Source: Fasciola hepatica (taxonomy: Eukaryota; Platyhelminthes; Trematoda; Plagiorchiida; Fasciolidae). Taken from it: 64,000 nucleotides of DNA. Positions 51,301 to 63,956 of the stretch are shown here, piece after piece; the stretch's first letter is position 1, and every line of letters starts with the position of its first letter. The stretch lies in NCBI GenBank assembly GCA_948099385.1, contig CANUEZ040000199.1, positions 4,040,001-4,104,000 on the forward strand, in the 5' to 3' direction. The translations under genes were made by a program, and so were the position numbers. A model generated the notes under the pieces. The model saw nothing but the letters and a program-made list of their open reading frames with translations, searched no databases and was not told the origin of the DNA.

Positions 51301-54300
51301 ACTGCATAACACAACACTGGTCCACGGTTCAGCAGATTTTTGGCTGAAGACTGGACACCAAACTCTAATAATCCTCAAAGTGCTAGGGGACATACGTACG
51401 GTCCACGAACAACCCCGCAGATAGGGTCTGGAGAGGAACAGCGACAAGAGTTTAATGAGAACACTGGTAGGAGGGGCCCAAATTCTTGTGAGAAGGGCGA
51501 GGCAACCCAAAAAGAAGAGTGAGTGTAATTTGACGAATGATGAGCCAGCTAGGGCGGATGACCCTGAGCTCCTGTTGTTGTAAAACAAAGTAAATTATCT
51601 GCAAAGGCATATCGTTTCGATGGGCAGGGTCCCAAGCCACAGGCTCACTATCCTAAAACAGACCAATACTAGTGGAGTTCGCTGATGAGGCCACCCGAGA
51701 TAGACTATTAGCGAGGGTAGCAGAAGGGGTTCACACCGACAAGGGTAGATATAAAATTGTGCCAGACGAGTATAGAGTAAGGCCTGGTGGTCCAGCACCG
51801 GGGGTAACCTGGCTCGACCAGCCAGGGCACTGGTGATAAACCAACTAGTTCAGCAGGATGCCGTAATTGGCTCTCAGGCCTTGGGACTGACATTAGTAAA
51901 GAAACTGCTTGTGGGGTCGGAACTAGTTGTAATTAAAGACGAGCTGAAAGATCAAAATCGACAGTACTGTCCAAAGATGGAGGACAGCGCGACCCTTGCC
52001 AGTCTGGATGCAAAACTTGTCATCAGCTCAGGCCTTTCGCCTGATAACTAGACAGGAGTAAATAATAAGAGACACCTAAGCGACGGTGCAAACGAGGTGG
52101 TGTTATATACTAACTCGTGTAGTATTAGAAACAAATAGATAGAACTCGCCAAAGCTTCTGGGGAGCACAACGCGTCAATATTTGCCGTTAAGAGAACATG
52201 GGTTTTCAAAGGAGATCTTGTGCCAAGACCAATAAGAAAAGTTCTTGCACTCTATAAGCAGGATAGAGAACTCGATCGCCTTGGTGGGGGAGAAGCCATC
52301 CTCATTAGGTCAGGTACAAACCACCTTGAGTCTCAGACCCAGATGTGTACTTGCAATGTCCAGGTGTGTGCAGTCACGATCATCCCTCCAGACAGAAGGG
52401 TTGACGTTTTCTGTGTCTACAGAGCACCAAGCACAGACCGCGACGAGGATGTTTGTTTAGTGCGGACTTTGACTTAAATAGTCAGGGCGCAAAAAAGACC
52501 CTCAAAGTGGGTCACTTCAGTCTTTCGCACATCGACTGGACGGCTGAGGTCTGCGTGTCGTGATCGGAGAAGGACACCTACTTAGAATGGCTGAATGACA
52601 ATGCGTTTCACCAGCATATTAGGAAAAATACCAGATAGAGGACTGGATGCGTTCCGTCCTTGCTGGATCTAGCAATAACAGATCTCCCCAAAGACGCTCC
52701 TGGAAAGCATTGATGTGCAAAGCTGAGCAAGAGTGACTACGTGTGTTTCAAAATCACCCTGTGCATTCGGCAACCCAAGGTACCCTGAAAGCTGGTTAGA
52801 CGTTTGGGTAGTATGGACATAGATAAGCTTCATAATAGGGCGATGGGTTTGACCTGGGACAGGGTAGAAGGGAATACTGTCGAGGAGCGCTAGCAGGCCA
52901 TAAAGGAATCCCTGACTGCCCTACAGAAAGAGTTGGCACCCTTAAAGCGAAGGAGTGGGGAGGGCAAACCCATGTGGTGGAAGGCTGCAGTAGCCAGGGT
53001 CATCAAACGTAGAAACCGCAGCTGGAACCAGCACAAAGCTTCCGGCAGTCGGATAGCCTGGAACCTCTATACAATAGTTAGAAACGAGACAGTGAGCCTT
53101 CGGCGAACTTCCAAGCAAGAATTTTAGCTCAAATTGGCCCATTGCTTAAGACAGCAGCCGAAAAAATTCTACAGCTATGTGCAGTCGAAAGGCTCAACAA
53201 AGAATACCGTAGGTCCACTATCCACTAAGGACCACGGTATTGTCACTGATGACCGGGGCAAAGCAGACGCCCTGGGGGAATACTTTGGTGGCGTGCATAG
53301 GTTAGATAGTGGGGTACGGGTCGATCTGGTTCTGGTGTATTCTCCTCCTCAGTTAAACGAGCTAAATCTCTCACAGGAAAGCGAGCGTATATAGGTGGTT
53401 GACAGGCTCTTTCTCCCACAGTGCGTTTTACGTCAACCATGGAACAGATGCTCGAGTTCGGTGAACGTCACCAGTGGTGTACCTCAGAGACCCGTCTGAG
53501 GCCCGGTCTTATTCTTGTTGTTTATTAACGACCTGGCATTCGCTCTTCAATCACCTATCTTCATTTTTGCGGACGATGTGAAGATTGTTAGATCCGAGGC
53601 TTGAAAAGACAGGCAGGGATAAAGTTACCATCTTGGACTGGGCATGCAAACGGGACTTATTCCCTGAACGCTGTAAAAAGCCATTTGTTGTCAAGGTCAA
53701 GAGAAAGCCTAATTGTCGCTCATGACCAAGGGCTATTTACCATAGAAGCAGTCAGTATGGTTAAAGACCTTGGGGTCATCATGAGCAGTGACTTCAAATG
53801 GTCGGACCAGTGTAACTCTGCTGCACAAAAGGCTCGTGGTGTGCTCTTTAAACCGCGATCAGCATTGTGTTGCCAGCAGCCGGAAATATTCGTTCCTATT
53901 TATATGGCCACAGTACGACCTCAATTATAAGATGGCGTGCAAGCCTGGTCATGCTTCTACAAAAAGGACACCGCCTGCTTAGAGAAAGTTCAACGTCTCG
54001 CCACACGAATGGTTGAAGTGCAGAGGGGCAAGACGTACGAGCAGAGACTCTGTGATCTGAATCTTTTCTCTTTGGAAAGGAACAGACATCAAAGGGATCT
54101 TTTAGAAAAGTTCAAGGTAATAAAGGGCTTTTCTGGCCTTAGTCCTGACAGTCTATTCCAAATGGTTTTATATTCCAGAACAAGGGGACACGAGAAGAAG
54201 CTGACGAAAGTTTGAGCTAGGCGGATGACTAGATCGCACTTGTTCAGCAACAGGGTAGTGAACAGTTACAACGGTCTGCCTGGCGGAATGATAGATCAGC

Positions 54301-54360
54301 AGACCGTCTAGTCCTTCAAAGTTGCCCTAGATCGCAAGTGGTACGAGGTATTTGCTTGAA
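51301..54360 (+). pseudogene. CR1-clade LINE relic with internal deletion
   Basis: In order on the plus strand: ASGEHNASIFAVKRTWVF (endonuclease start, about 52150), GGGEAILIRSG, VFCVYRAPSTDRDED, a weak S-D-Y box near 52730, then KRRSGEGKPMWWKAAVARVI, KKFYSYVQSKGSTKNTVGPL, GEYFGGVHRLDSG. A gap follows, then NVTSGVPQRPV and FADDVKIVRS (motifs B and C), KDLGVIMSSDFKWSDQC, CLEKVQRLATRMVEVQRG, CDLNLFSLERNRHQRDLL and RVVNSYNGLPGGM (tail). RT motifs 1 to A are missing between about 53290 and 53410. The 51.3-52.1 kb part may be ORF1. Many stops. Confidence 0.8.
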
Positions 54361-56149
54361 ATGAGGGTTGAGTATGTTAAATAAGTAGATGACGGGTAGC
54401 ACTATGGCCTTCTGTAGTATGTTGTAATGGACGCTTTCGCTCATTGCATACTGTCGCAGTGAACGCTCACGATGCATAATATCTCTTGCAGTTGATGTGC
54501 AATGAGGATTTCCGTTTCCCGCTCATTTTTTGTGGGGATTCGATGAAATACACTCGGCAGTGGTGGGTGCATAACTGGTGTGCATACCATCGAAGGAATT
54601 CTGGACGCTCGATTGGCCGTGGCTATTACCAGCTCTGTGCACACTGAACTGAACTGAACCTGTTAGGGCTCAGTGTATGTGCACTGATAACGATAAGAAA
54701 CAGTGGTGCACTGTTTTCACAATTCGAAACGGTGCACTGGTCGTTGTTGTTGCATGAGAAAGAATTTGCTAATTAAATAAAATCATAAACTATCTGCACT
54801 GATGTGAACGTGTCCATAGAAATACTCGTGGTCAGCAAAGACCACCACGTGGTCATCACCTTGAACTTTGAACACTCACGACCCGGGCCCGATTTCCGCC
54901 GCCGTCATTCACTTCCTCAATTGGCAGCCTATCACTGGCCACCGCCCCTTTCCAGAAAAAGTATATTTTGTCTCGTATTAATTTAACAAAATAAAAAAGC
55001 ATGTTTCATGCAATGTTACCGTTTAGAATCTATGGCACGCGAAATCCCGAAATTACTGTTTGGAAATAAAGAACTGCTAGGAATTAGCGGATATCTATAA
55101 ATGAATTGTAGGCATGAATTTTTTAAACTTCCTATGAGTATGATGTTGTATTACAACTGACACTGGAGACGAGCACACGGCAACAAAGGTTTGCACATTC
55201 CGCTTTACAGCTGCTTTGTGGCTGACCACTGACATCAGTTTGAACTACCTGAATCTAAACAAATCCAGCTATTCTGAAATATTTCGTTGCAGTGCCAATG
55301 TGACCAATAAATCCAAAGAATTTGAGGTTGTTCATTATCCCATGCGTTAAACTAGAACACCTGTAGATAAATGAGTACTTTTTATTACACTGAAGGTAAA
55401 TTATAGCATAAGGGGTGCAGCCTATAGTCAAAAGACATACTGTGAAAGTGGGTTGTGGGGGAACATTCAAGTTAGAACCAATTTATTGATCCTGGTTTGA
55501 GGAGAGGGGTTGTAAGTGGGTGGATTCGGAGAAAGAAAGAAGACTGGAAGATAGAAGTATGGTATCTAGTGGCAGGAACTTGATAGGGATGATTACTTGC
55601 CTGTGTACATGAGATTGGAAAAACGATTTGGGAAGAGGAACTGTGAAAACGATCTCAGAAGAACAAAATCGAAAATAGAAGAAGGACAGCGAAGCAACAG
55701 TCCGACGATGGGCTAGTGATATCAGGTTCGAGGTTAAAGAAGGATTGTCGATCAGCCGGATGGTCTTACGTTGAACTTGATCGAGAAGTCCGACAACAGG
55801 TCTGCCCGTGAAGCCTTATCCAGCGTCGGTAATGCACGACCCAAGAGTGAGCGGATCGCGACAGTGTGCACCAGCGGTTCCTCACTAGCCCCCAGCTGGA
55901 CTGCCTTGAACCGTCAAATAGCGTCCTGACGGTCGATCAGTGTGTCGAGTCCTGCAACCAGAGCGTCCTTCGCGGCGGTCCACTTCAACTCTTCTGGGCC
56001 ATTTCACGCCATATCAAGCACCGCCTGCGGCCTGCTCTTTGTCCATCCTTCTTTGGATTGTACTTACAATGAAGTGTGTAAGCTTTATACGAATAAACAT
56101 GTGTGGAGTAGTAGTCACTAAAACTCGAGTGGCATACGCTGGACTGAAG
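54361..56149. other. No recognisable gene
   Basis: Includes a short CTGAACTGAACTGAACC repeat (about 54642-54658), AT-rich sequence, and a more GC-rich block at 55.8-56.05 kb that may be part of another decayed retroelement. Confidence 0.45.
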
Positions 56150-56885
56150 TACTTATGACGGCGACTGATATTTCGCTGAAGTTGAAAGTTCGTGTATACA
56201 ATGTCACGATGCGCCAAGTTTCGTTGCATAGTTACGGAACATGAGGTCTGCGCGCGGAAGACGTTTGCTATCTGGAGGTTTTCGACCACCAATATCTGCG
56301 TAGTATCGTTAAAATTGGGTTTAATGACTGAGTTAGCAATACTGAGTTCAGAAATTGAGTATTGGGTACTAATTCAGAGAGCCTTCTATCACAGCGTATC
56401 CAGCTTAGATGATTTCGTTGGTTAGGACACGTGTTACGTATGGCATACACACGCCTACCAAACTGGGACCTGTTTTTCATTCATTCTGGGGAGAGGAAGA
56501 AGCCGTGTGGAGGTCAAAAGATGAACTGGCAACGGGGATTGAGAAAACGTACAGCAAACTTAGGAGGTTGAAGACCAAAAGATCCCTCAACCGGTTGGCT
56601 GGATACTCTGAAGGATACAACAGCTAGCCGTAAACAGTGACGACCGTGTTGTCAGTTTCGGTTGAATCGGAATGATTGATCAATGCGTAATTATACAGTT
56701 ATAATGTGTATTCCATGCAATGGCCACTGGGACTTTGTTTCCATTCTCTATTCCAGTAGGTCCACTCCCTGTCCATCTTGTATATTTATACTTTCTACTT
56801 CTATGTGCAATAAAATGAGAGAGGAAGTGGTCAGTGGGGCTTGCCCTTTTGTTTAACGCTGTACGATGATGACGATGATGAACAT
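56150..56885 (+). pseudogene. RTE-type LINE 3' end
   Basis: Across frame changes: RRRLIFR, LKVRVYNVTMRQV, LRAEDVCYLEVFDHQYLR-like text, NDRVSNTEFRN, LRWFRWLGHVLRMAYTRLPN, then GRGRSRVEVKR and a 3' UTR ending in CGATGATGACGATGATG. The UTR aligns by eye with 34800-35120, so this is a diverged member of the family carrying the PLE-A insertion. Confidence 0.75.
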
Positions 56886-57140
56886 ATGGTCTATTATTAG
56901 GCGATTTTGCCACCCAGTGCGCAAATATGGTGGAAGTTGAACATAAACGGACAGTTTCGTAGGATAGTAGATTTTGTTCAATTTTATTTCAAATAATACC
57001 AGTGCGTAGAAAAAAGTTCCAATAGTATGCCAATGAAATATTGAAACATGATGTCATGGAAGGCAAGTTGCATGCCTGAGAAATAACGGCCGCGAGGCTC
57101 AAATTTCCATTTCAACTACCGTTAAAGACAATAGTAGTAA

Positions 57141-57201
<61 letters not shown>

Positions 57202-58689
57202 TGCACGATTACATTACATAGTGTCAACCAAATTAATCCACCGGGTTTATCCTTGAAAGGACGATTAGTGACAACTTTACCTGCCAATTTTCGCTTCGCA
57301 GTGGTAATATTTTACCACTAATGGAATGCAGAATGTAATGGACATCTCTTGAGGGCATTTTGGCTGGTAATCTACTGAGACATATCCAATTATCGTGAAT
57401 CCACCGGTCATATTTTTCGGGTCACCTGGCAAGAAGCATGGAGCACGCGAGTCATTTCACATTTCATAACTTATCTGTATATGGTTATTCCGTCAAATCT
57501 GCTGAAGTATGTGCTTAGCAGTATTTCATTCGCAACCTAGGTAAACAATGCTGACCTTATTACGGTTTATTATTGAATATTCACATTGTCCTGCTAAACG
57601 CGAGAGTATTCTCTCAATAAGATTCAGTTCAAACAACCATAAACCAGGCATCTTGTACCCAGTCGTTTTGCTTTCAGCTTCTTAACTGTAACCTAATTAG
57701 AAAACCAGACGAATCGCCATAACGGAAAATCAGGGAATATCACGTGTAGTGATATGAAGTAAGTCAATAAGGTGAGCGAATGTGGGAGCATCATTTGACT
57801 AGACACAACCCCGTATCCTTCCCTCTCACTAACCACTGAATACGTGGATATATATGACCTCACCGTGGAAGCCTGACAGGGTTTTCACCGCTGTATTTTT
57901 TAATTCGACAATTTACTCCTTCCCATGTCATAGTGCCACTATTTCGTAGCACAACTACATATGACGGTAGTATCAAGTTGTTCTACTACTTGATCAGTGC
58001 AGTTTTATCAATTAACACATTTGATATCACCAATCTACTCACGTGGCAAATCTGCATTTTGTCGGGGATCTCCAGACTTTCAGACAATAATGCAGCGGAT
58101 ACCAGAATATATGCGGGAATTCTAACACGCTTTTCACCCAATTTGCATTCGAACGGCCCTATCATACTGTAAATTGCGATCGATAAGAATCACCAACTGG
58201 CATAGATTTCGTACACAATAATCTAACTTGTGCACCAGGATTGTGAATGGATATTTCCCACAGAGGGGTCAGCTGAGGAATTGTAACTATTCTAAGTCAT
58301 CTTTGTACACTTGTTTGTTCATTCGGATGACGCAATTCAAATTCGTGATGGTAACCATTATCGGACAATTGTGTTCTTAATCCTACAATCCATGGTGCCA
58401 TACCCTGTAATTTTCTTTTTGAACCATGGTGGTTAACTGAATTTCGGCTGCTTAGTGGAGTAGTGTGCACTTCAGCACACTTGTGTGCCCATTTGTAATA
58501 CAACCGTATCGGCTATAATTGGTAAACAGTGGTGTCATTGATCAGGCGGTCACAAGTACGCTCCACAGACTTTTTCGCAAAGATGAGAATGATATGTAAC
58601 TTTTTGGCTATTGACAGTTATTCCAGTAGCAAAAACTGAGCTTTGACAAGATTGAAGCACTCACGGACATTAGGGTCGGATCAGATAGG
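56886..58689. other. No recognisable gene apart from a microsatellite
   Basis: AT-rich. The 57.9-58.2 kb frame has no recognisable domain, and the 58297-58503 minus frame lacks support. Confidence 0.45.
57131..57200. repeat. (AGT)n microsatellite
   Basis: About 23 AGT units with one AAT interruption near the start. Confidence 0.95.
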
Positions 58690-59885
58690 GTGGAAATACT
58701 CCATGATGATGCTGTGTCCACAAACCCATGCGGTCCTACACACAAACTGATCCATCAACACGGAAGTTCGTGGCCCACTGATCAGATGGCGGATTCAGAG
58801 AAACTCCTTTCTCATAAATCACACAGGTCAGGTCAGTCCACCACTAAGAAGAGTGGCGAAAATGACATAAGCACTTTATTGCACAATCTCTCAGAATGAT
58901 TTGACTCCGGAGTGGACCAAAGACTCTTATCAGCACATGCTGGATCTCGGTACCATTAGACCACTTTCAAATAATAAACACGGTATTTAAACCGTCAACT
59001 GATAATTGGTGGCCTTGTGGTGATTACCGCTCACTGAATAATAGTGCCCGTCCGATAGCTGCTCAAATCCACATAGCCGAGACCTCAAAACAAGTTAAAA
59101 AGATTGCACGATTTTAAGCTACATAGATTTGTTCGTGCATACAATCAAGGACAGCCGTTACTACACCGTTTAGCTTATTTTAGTACCTTCGTACGTCATT
59201 TGATCCAGCTATTCATAGACCCAGTCTGCAAATGTCACACAGGGTTTGCACTTAGATGGACGATATCTTAGTCGCTAGCACAGCCTCTGAAGATCACACT
59301 GTTTATCGACGAACAATTTATAACGTTTGTTTTAAAATGGGGCAACTGTCAACGCTGATAGGTGTTCCTTTGGGAAAGAAAGTATAACTTTTCTTCGTCA
59401 CGCGACATTCTCTCCTTTCATGAAATAAAGTACAGGCAATTCTCCGATATCTCGAAACTTCTTTCAAAACTCTCCAGTGATTCGATGGTCTAATCAACTC
59501 CAAATACCGTCTCATCCCTTAATGTTCCCAATTGATGCAAACTCTCACAGAATCACCACGCAGTAAAACCAGATCATTGAAATTTCTTGAGAATGCCCGT
59601 TTCGCTTTTGCTGAACTGAAACTGGCTATCTTTGACATGGTTGCTGATGTGGATCATCTACCAAACGCGTCCCTAGCACTATCAGCCCATGGTTCAAACC
59701 TGTTTGCTATTACTGTTTTATAACAAGTAAAAGGCACCCGGCTACTCTTATCATTCTTCTTCGAACAGCTGCAGCCGGCTGAATCTACATATAGTGTATT
59801 CGGTACGAAATCACATCACGTTGGAGTATTGAAGGGTTATACGGATACCGAATAGAATGTCAGAACATTTTGTGGAATTCATCCT
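58690..59885 (+). pseudogene. Gypsy-type LTR retrotransposon RT and RNase H relic
   Basis: Across several frames: LDLGTIRPLSNNKHG, WWPCGDYRSLNNSARP (Gypsy W-R-x-C-x-D-Y-R-x-L-N), FVRAYNQGQP, then WTDDILVASTASEDHT (Y-[ML]-D-D-[IL]-L-V box, Tyr-Met replaced by Trp-Thr), KVQAILRYLETSF, SLKFLENARFAFAELKLA, PNASLALSAHGSNLFAITVL and FFEQLQPAESTYSVFG (RNase H). Order and content are those of Gypsy pol from RT through early RNase H. No gag, protease, integrase or paired LTR was identified; heavily decayed. Confidence 0.75.
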
Positions 59886-60109
59886 TAGATTTCCATCTGG
59901 AGACCAGTTGACGAGCTCATTTACTCTTCCTTGCAGGAGGGAAAATGTGGAGCGCTTAGATTTGAACATTCCAAAAACCACATAACCGACGTATTCAATG
60001 AGGAGACAGTTGTCGTAAACGGGTATGGGATATATATTAGCGGCAAACGAAAGCGGTGAGAGAATATCGCCCTAGAGAACGTCTTGTGTGAATGGTATTG
60101 GGGTTATAG

Positions 60110-60172
60110 TGTAACGGAAAATGTTGGGACAAGGGAACGACGTGAATATCAAGGAAAACGGACAAACCAGCA
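60110..60172. mobile_element. Truncated copy of the same LTR in the right arm
   Basis: TGTAACGGAAAATGTTG next to ATAG (reverse of CTAT), followed by LINE sequence. It corresponds to the last part of the 49567-49987 LTR at the same LINE position, so the insertion predates the older inverted duplication. Confidence 0.6.
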
Positions 60173-60289
60173 TCGTGGTTTGAGATGACCGGTAGGTATG
60201 AGGGAGCAGTGAAACGACGATTGAGTTCATCAACATCTACTAAAGGAGACCCACAACAAGGATTGTCACTGCTTAGGCACATGATCTTC

Positions 60290-61343
60290 TTCCATGTCAC
60301 TCTGCAATTGCTGCTGGTGGTTAACGATTAGACGCACAAAGCTTTCAGTCTGTGAAGCTTAGTTCTGATGGCTTGTAATAGAGGTCACTTCACAGTGGTC
60401 TCTGGTCTTGAAAGTGTGCTCCTCCATACGACTTAATCGTTTCGGATGAGGGGATGAGCAACATTCGGGTCGAATGTACAATGTTTCCATGGGGCAGCAA
60501 ATATTGAAGCAGACCTTAAGGTAACCAGTTATATGTTTACAAAACAACGAGTGGTCGGACTCAGAAAATATCCTTAGATCAGGATCGTCAAACATATACC
60601 TGATTCGCGTGAGGCGTTCTGGGTCACACTGACAACTGCATATATTGCGGTCACGGCTTTGAGTGAAATGGGTGGGTCTACTCTTAGAATAAATCATTGA
60701 AAAAAGATTTAAAATCTCATGCTAAAAACTGCCAATTTGAGGAGGACAGGCAATATGAAACAAGTCCGGAATATTACCAAGACAAAGATCTAGCACGGTG
60801 TCAGGTTTGATGGAGAAGGTTTAAAAGTTCACCAGGTCAACGGATATAAGGAAGCTCACACTGAACCTAGTAAAATCGCCACGGGCAACACATAAGGGAG
60901 AGTCAAAAATGTTCAGTAGTTTTGTAGAGAGACTATCAGAACACTCATCAAGCTCGGGGAGATGACATGTTGGGGAGATGTACATGGTAACAAGGATTAA
61001 AGACGAGTGACGACTTAGGTATTTGGTTTTGCACTCTAGCACAGAGGCACTGATGTGAGATGAAGAATACTTGAAAAATTCTTTTCCTCCTACTAAACAA
61101 TCGTTAATTTATAAAAATAACGAAGCCTCCTCCACGTTTGCGGTACAGTAGCGGGCAGTCGATGCAAAAGGAGTTAAAATCAGCTAGTGTGATGATTTCG
61201 CCATCAGTATCAGCGTGGAGACAGATTTCTGATAGGAAAATGACACCCAGTTGATTATACTCCTGAAGATGGACCAAATAATTCAATTCGGTCGATTTCC
61301 TAATCACTGATCGAACATTGGAACTTATGAAGGCCTTCCACAC
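60290..61343 (-). pseudogene. CR1/Jockey-like LINE endonuclease relic, right copy
   Basis: Minus strand: ELNYLVHLQEYNQLGVIFLSE, LYRKRGGGFVIF, then in other frames SRHSSLILVTMYISPT, CVARGDFTRFSVSF and SESDHSLFC. Diverged homologue of 48169-49300 with independent stops. No RT domain remains beyond the deletion at about 60172. Confidence 0.65.
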
Positions 61344-61370
61344 AATGCAGAGGGACCTTTTGTGTGAGGC

Positions 61371-61883
61371 CTAAACAGGACATAAACCGTAATGGGTTGT
61401 AGAACGATGAAACTGCCCGGTAGGCCATCTCTCCTGGTAAATGATCGTTCCGGAATGATGTGGCAAAAGCAGAACAGATTGCATATGGAACCGTAATGAA
61501 TATCCAATGTGTTCTGATGCTCTTTCATGTTTGTGGAACTCTATATGGTTCATGGGCCTGTTGGACCGAGAAATTTTCTCCAGCACATCCAGAGAGTTGC
61601 CTATACACTTGTGGATATGGGAACCTGTCCGGGCTAGCATCTTTTGGATTTGCTTTCCGAAGCTGAATGCGGTCTTCACACTCGGCAACCAGATCAGATT
61701 GTCGTTACCGCGAAATTTGCTGCTACACGCATGGCGATACAGTTCTTTGTATTGTTCTCCAAACTGATCGGCTGCTTGACGGAGAGCAAAGTTGGCACAG
61801 AAGAGGAAGTAAGTTGCCCCACACACTACGTGGTCCTTGGATGATCTACTGGTTTGGAATTTATGTCGTCCGTGAGCCACCAA
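61371..61883 (-). CDS. Unknown 170-codon frame upstream of CR1-like LINE
   Basis: Open for 170 codons: CANFALRQAADQFGEQYKEL, FRGNDNLIWLPSVKT, KQIQKMLARTGSHIHK, HIEFHKHERASEHIGYSL, YQERWPTGQFHRS. No recognisable domain. It lies just upstream of the endonuclease-like region on the same strand. It could be an element-encoded accessory frame or captured host sequence. Confidence 0.35.
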   Translation of the reverse strand: MVAHGRHKFQTSRSSKDHVVCGATYFLFCANFALRQAADQFGEQYKELYRHACSSKFRGNDNLIWLPSVKTAFSFGKQIQKMLARTGSHIHKCIGNSLDVLEKISRSNRPMNHIEFHKHERASEHIGYSLRFHMQSVLLLPHHSGTIIYQERWPTGQFHRSTTHYGLCPV

Positions 61884-62563
61884 AGAAAGCGCACAGCGCT
61901 GCTGCCTTCCGGGTGCACTTGCACTTGCATAAACACTCCCTCAACGGCTAATGTGACACCTCCATTCCATTCGAAATCTTTGAAGTACTGAAACTAGGTA
62001 GCGAGTGGCATCTGGTCACTGGTATAATGTATCGCTAAGAGACCTATTTCCCTGGATGCTGCACAATCGAACATAACAAGCAGCTTACTGGGTGTTTTCG
62101 GACTGGACACGGAGTGGTTTCGCAGGTACCACTTTGGGTGGTACAAGACGTCGAGTTGCCTATCCAGAACGAGTGTAGTATATTCCGGCTCCAAGTTCTC
62201 TGTATTACATTAGATTATACTAAAATGAGATCTCGTTCTCTGAGGAAGTGTGTTCGAAGATTTGCAGCTCATAGTTGTTCGTTCATCATTTCCGGGCCCG
62301 TGGGTACCAAGTAGAATCCACTCGAGAGCCGTTCGGATGGCGAACGGTTGTTTACCATCTTCGAGTTTTGTTCGAGTATCCAGTGGGCTTCACGCACGTG
62401 GCAGACCAGTATTATCAGCACAGATTTCCTTGTTGTTCCATCAGCTGCTGCAGAGGAAAGTGGTGTCCGAACCGCTGGCCATAAATGCATAGCCTGTTAT
62501 TTCCCATTCGATCCACTTGTACAGGCCGGTATGAGACACGAAATGTGAAATGTTGTTCTCGGA

Positions 62564-63100
62564 ATGAACGGTCATGTGCTCAGACAGACATTCGAGCATG
62601 CAAACGCACACCGTAAACACTTGACCCAAATATCTTGCATCCATGATCACACACTTCGCAGTCGTACACACACGTACACAGTTGACGTTAGTCCTAGTTC
62701 GTCCCAAACAGCACTGAGCAATGAGATCGTGCTACTTGTCGAGCGACCTCGTGTGGTGCAACCCGATTATTCACTCGCCCTACGCTTTCACCTGCATACA
62801 TCGTTGACTCACATGCTTGCCTACGTGCTTGTGGGTCTACTGGTTCGCTTGCGCTTGTGCTTGCCGTACGTTGCTACTGTATACACATTCATCCGCTCAT
62901 GTGTGCCTTCCTTCTGCTTACCTTATTTGGGACACAACACGAACCGTTCAGCAAATTCGAGTCCTAATGTAACAGTCCTTGATGGTGAGCCTTACAACAG
63001 CATTGATTACATCGGCTATCTGATCGGCATTCTCACAACTTGTGGTTTCTTCCCAAACATTGAAAGCATTGTGGGCAGGTGCAGATGTGCTGTCTGCTAA
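62564..63100 (+). CDS. Unknown frame conserved in both arms (copy 2)
   Basis: 178 codons, diverged homologue of 46425-46904 that has stayed open despite many substitutions; the hydrophobic segment LAYVLVGLLVRLRLCLPYV is kept but carries Arg residues. Confidence 0.3.
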   Translation: MNGHVLRQTFEHANAHRKHLTQISCIHDHTLRSRTHTYTVDVSPSSSQTALSNEIVLLVERPRVVQPDYSLALRFHLHTSLTHMLAYVLVGLLVRLRLCLPYVATVYTFIRSCVPSFCLPYLGHNTNRSANSSPNVTVLDGEPYNSIDYIGYLIGILTTCGFFPNIESIVGRCRCAVC

Positions 63101-63289
63101 CGAGGCTAGGCCGTCTGTCGATGCCTATCTTACCAGGGCTTTACACGTTGACTGATATTCTTACAACACGTGAGTGACTTGCAGTGTACATACTACAGAA
63201 ATCAAACCGGTCACATGATGTGCATCCATGTTGAAAACCACATCCAAATAGCGCCAGTATCCGTACTGGTTTAGTCACCCCACTCGTTA

Positions 63290-63362
63290 TGTATGTATGC
63301 GACTGTTCGTGTGTATGTGTATGCGTAGGCGTATGCGTATGTGTATTTGAATGTATGTACGA
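63290..63362. repeat. (TATG)n/(GT)n simple repeat
   Basis: Reverse-complement counterpart of the 46148-46240 tract. Confidence 0.85.
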
Positions 63363-63956
63363 ACGCTCATCGAAAGTGGTTCTACATTTCTGGAATATGA
63401 GCTCAGGTCCAGAGTCCTGTGTCAACCGGCCTTCTGCACTGGTTGTGGATGTAATTTGTCATCATGTACTGTCCTTCATCGGCATCAAATAAAATCCAGT
63501 CAACAATGAGTGGTCAACGTAAATCAAGTGCGGCTGACTGAACTGATGGGTGTTGCAGATAAACAATCGGATTGTGGGAACAACATTCCCTACAGGGAAG
63601 TGAATCAGTGCTCATCTTAATCGCACGACAAATGAACGTGCGCATCGATCGAGAATCGACGAATTTCAGTTGGGTGGATTATCGATCAATACTGGAGTGA
63701 TCGGGAGCTCATATGTAGACTAAAGGGGGCCGATTTGACCCCACATAGGGAGACGAGGCACAATGAACGACAACGACTAGGAAAATATTTCATGTCCACT
63801 CTGAATGGGATTCTGTCGTCGATGGAAGATATCTGTCCTCTATCACGACGGACACAACTCTTCGAACGATGAAAGTGGCTTTCCTGAACAGGATGTAAAG
63901 CCTTCGATAGAGCTCTTTTACCAGTTGGAGAAAACGGCACATTTCTCAGCAGGCTA

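Noticed and set aside
51683..51710. CTGATGAGGCC as a hammerhead core
   Set aside because: No GAAA box follows a stem II; only the CUGAUGA heptamer is present.
57099..57287. Minus-strand frame with a long poly-Leu run
   Set aside because: Produced by the (AGT)n microsatellite, with no flanking coding signal.
58297..58503. Minus-strand frame as integrase of a Gypsy element
   Set aside because: No zinc-finger or DDE motif, and the orientation is opposite to the adjacent RT relic.
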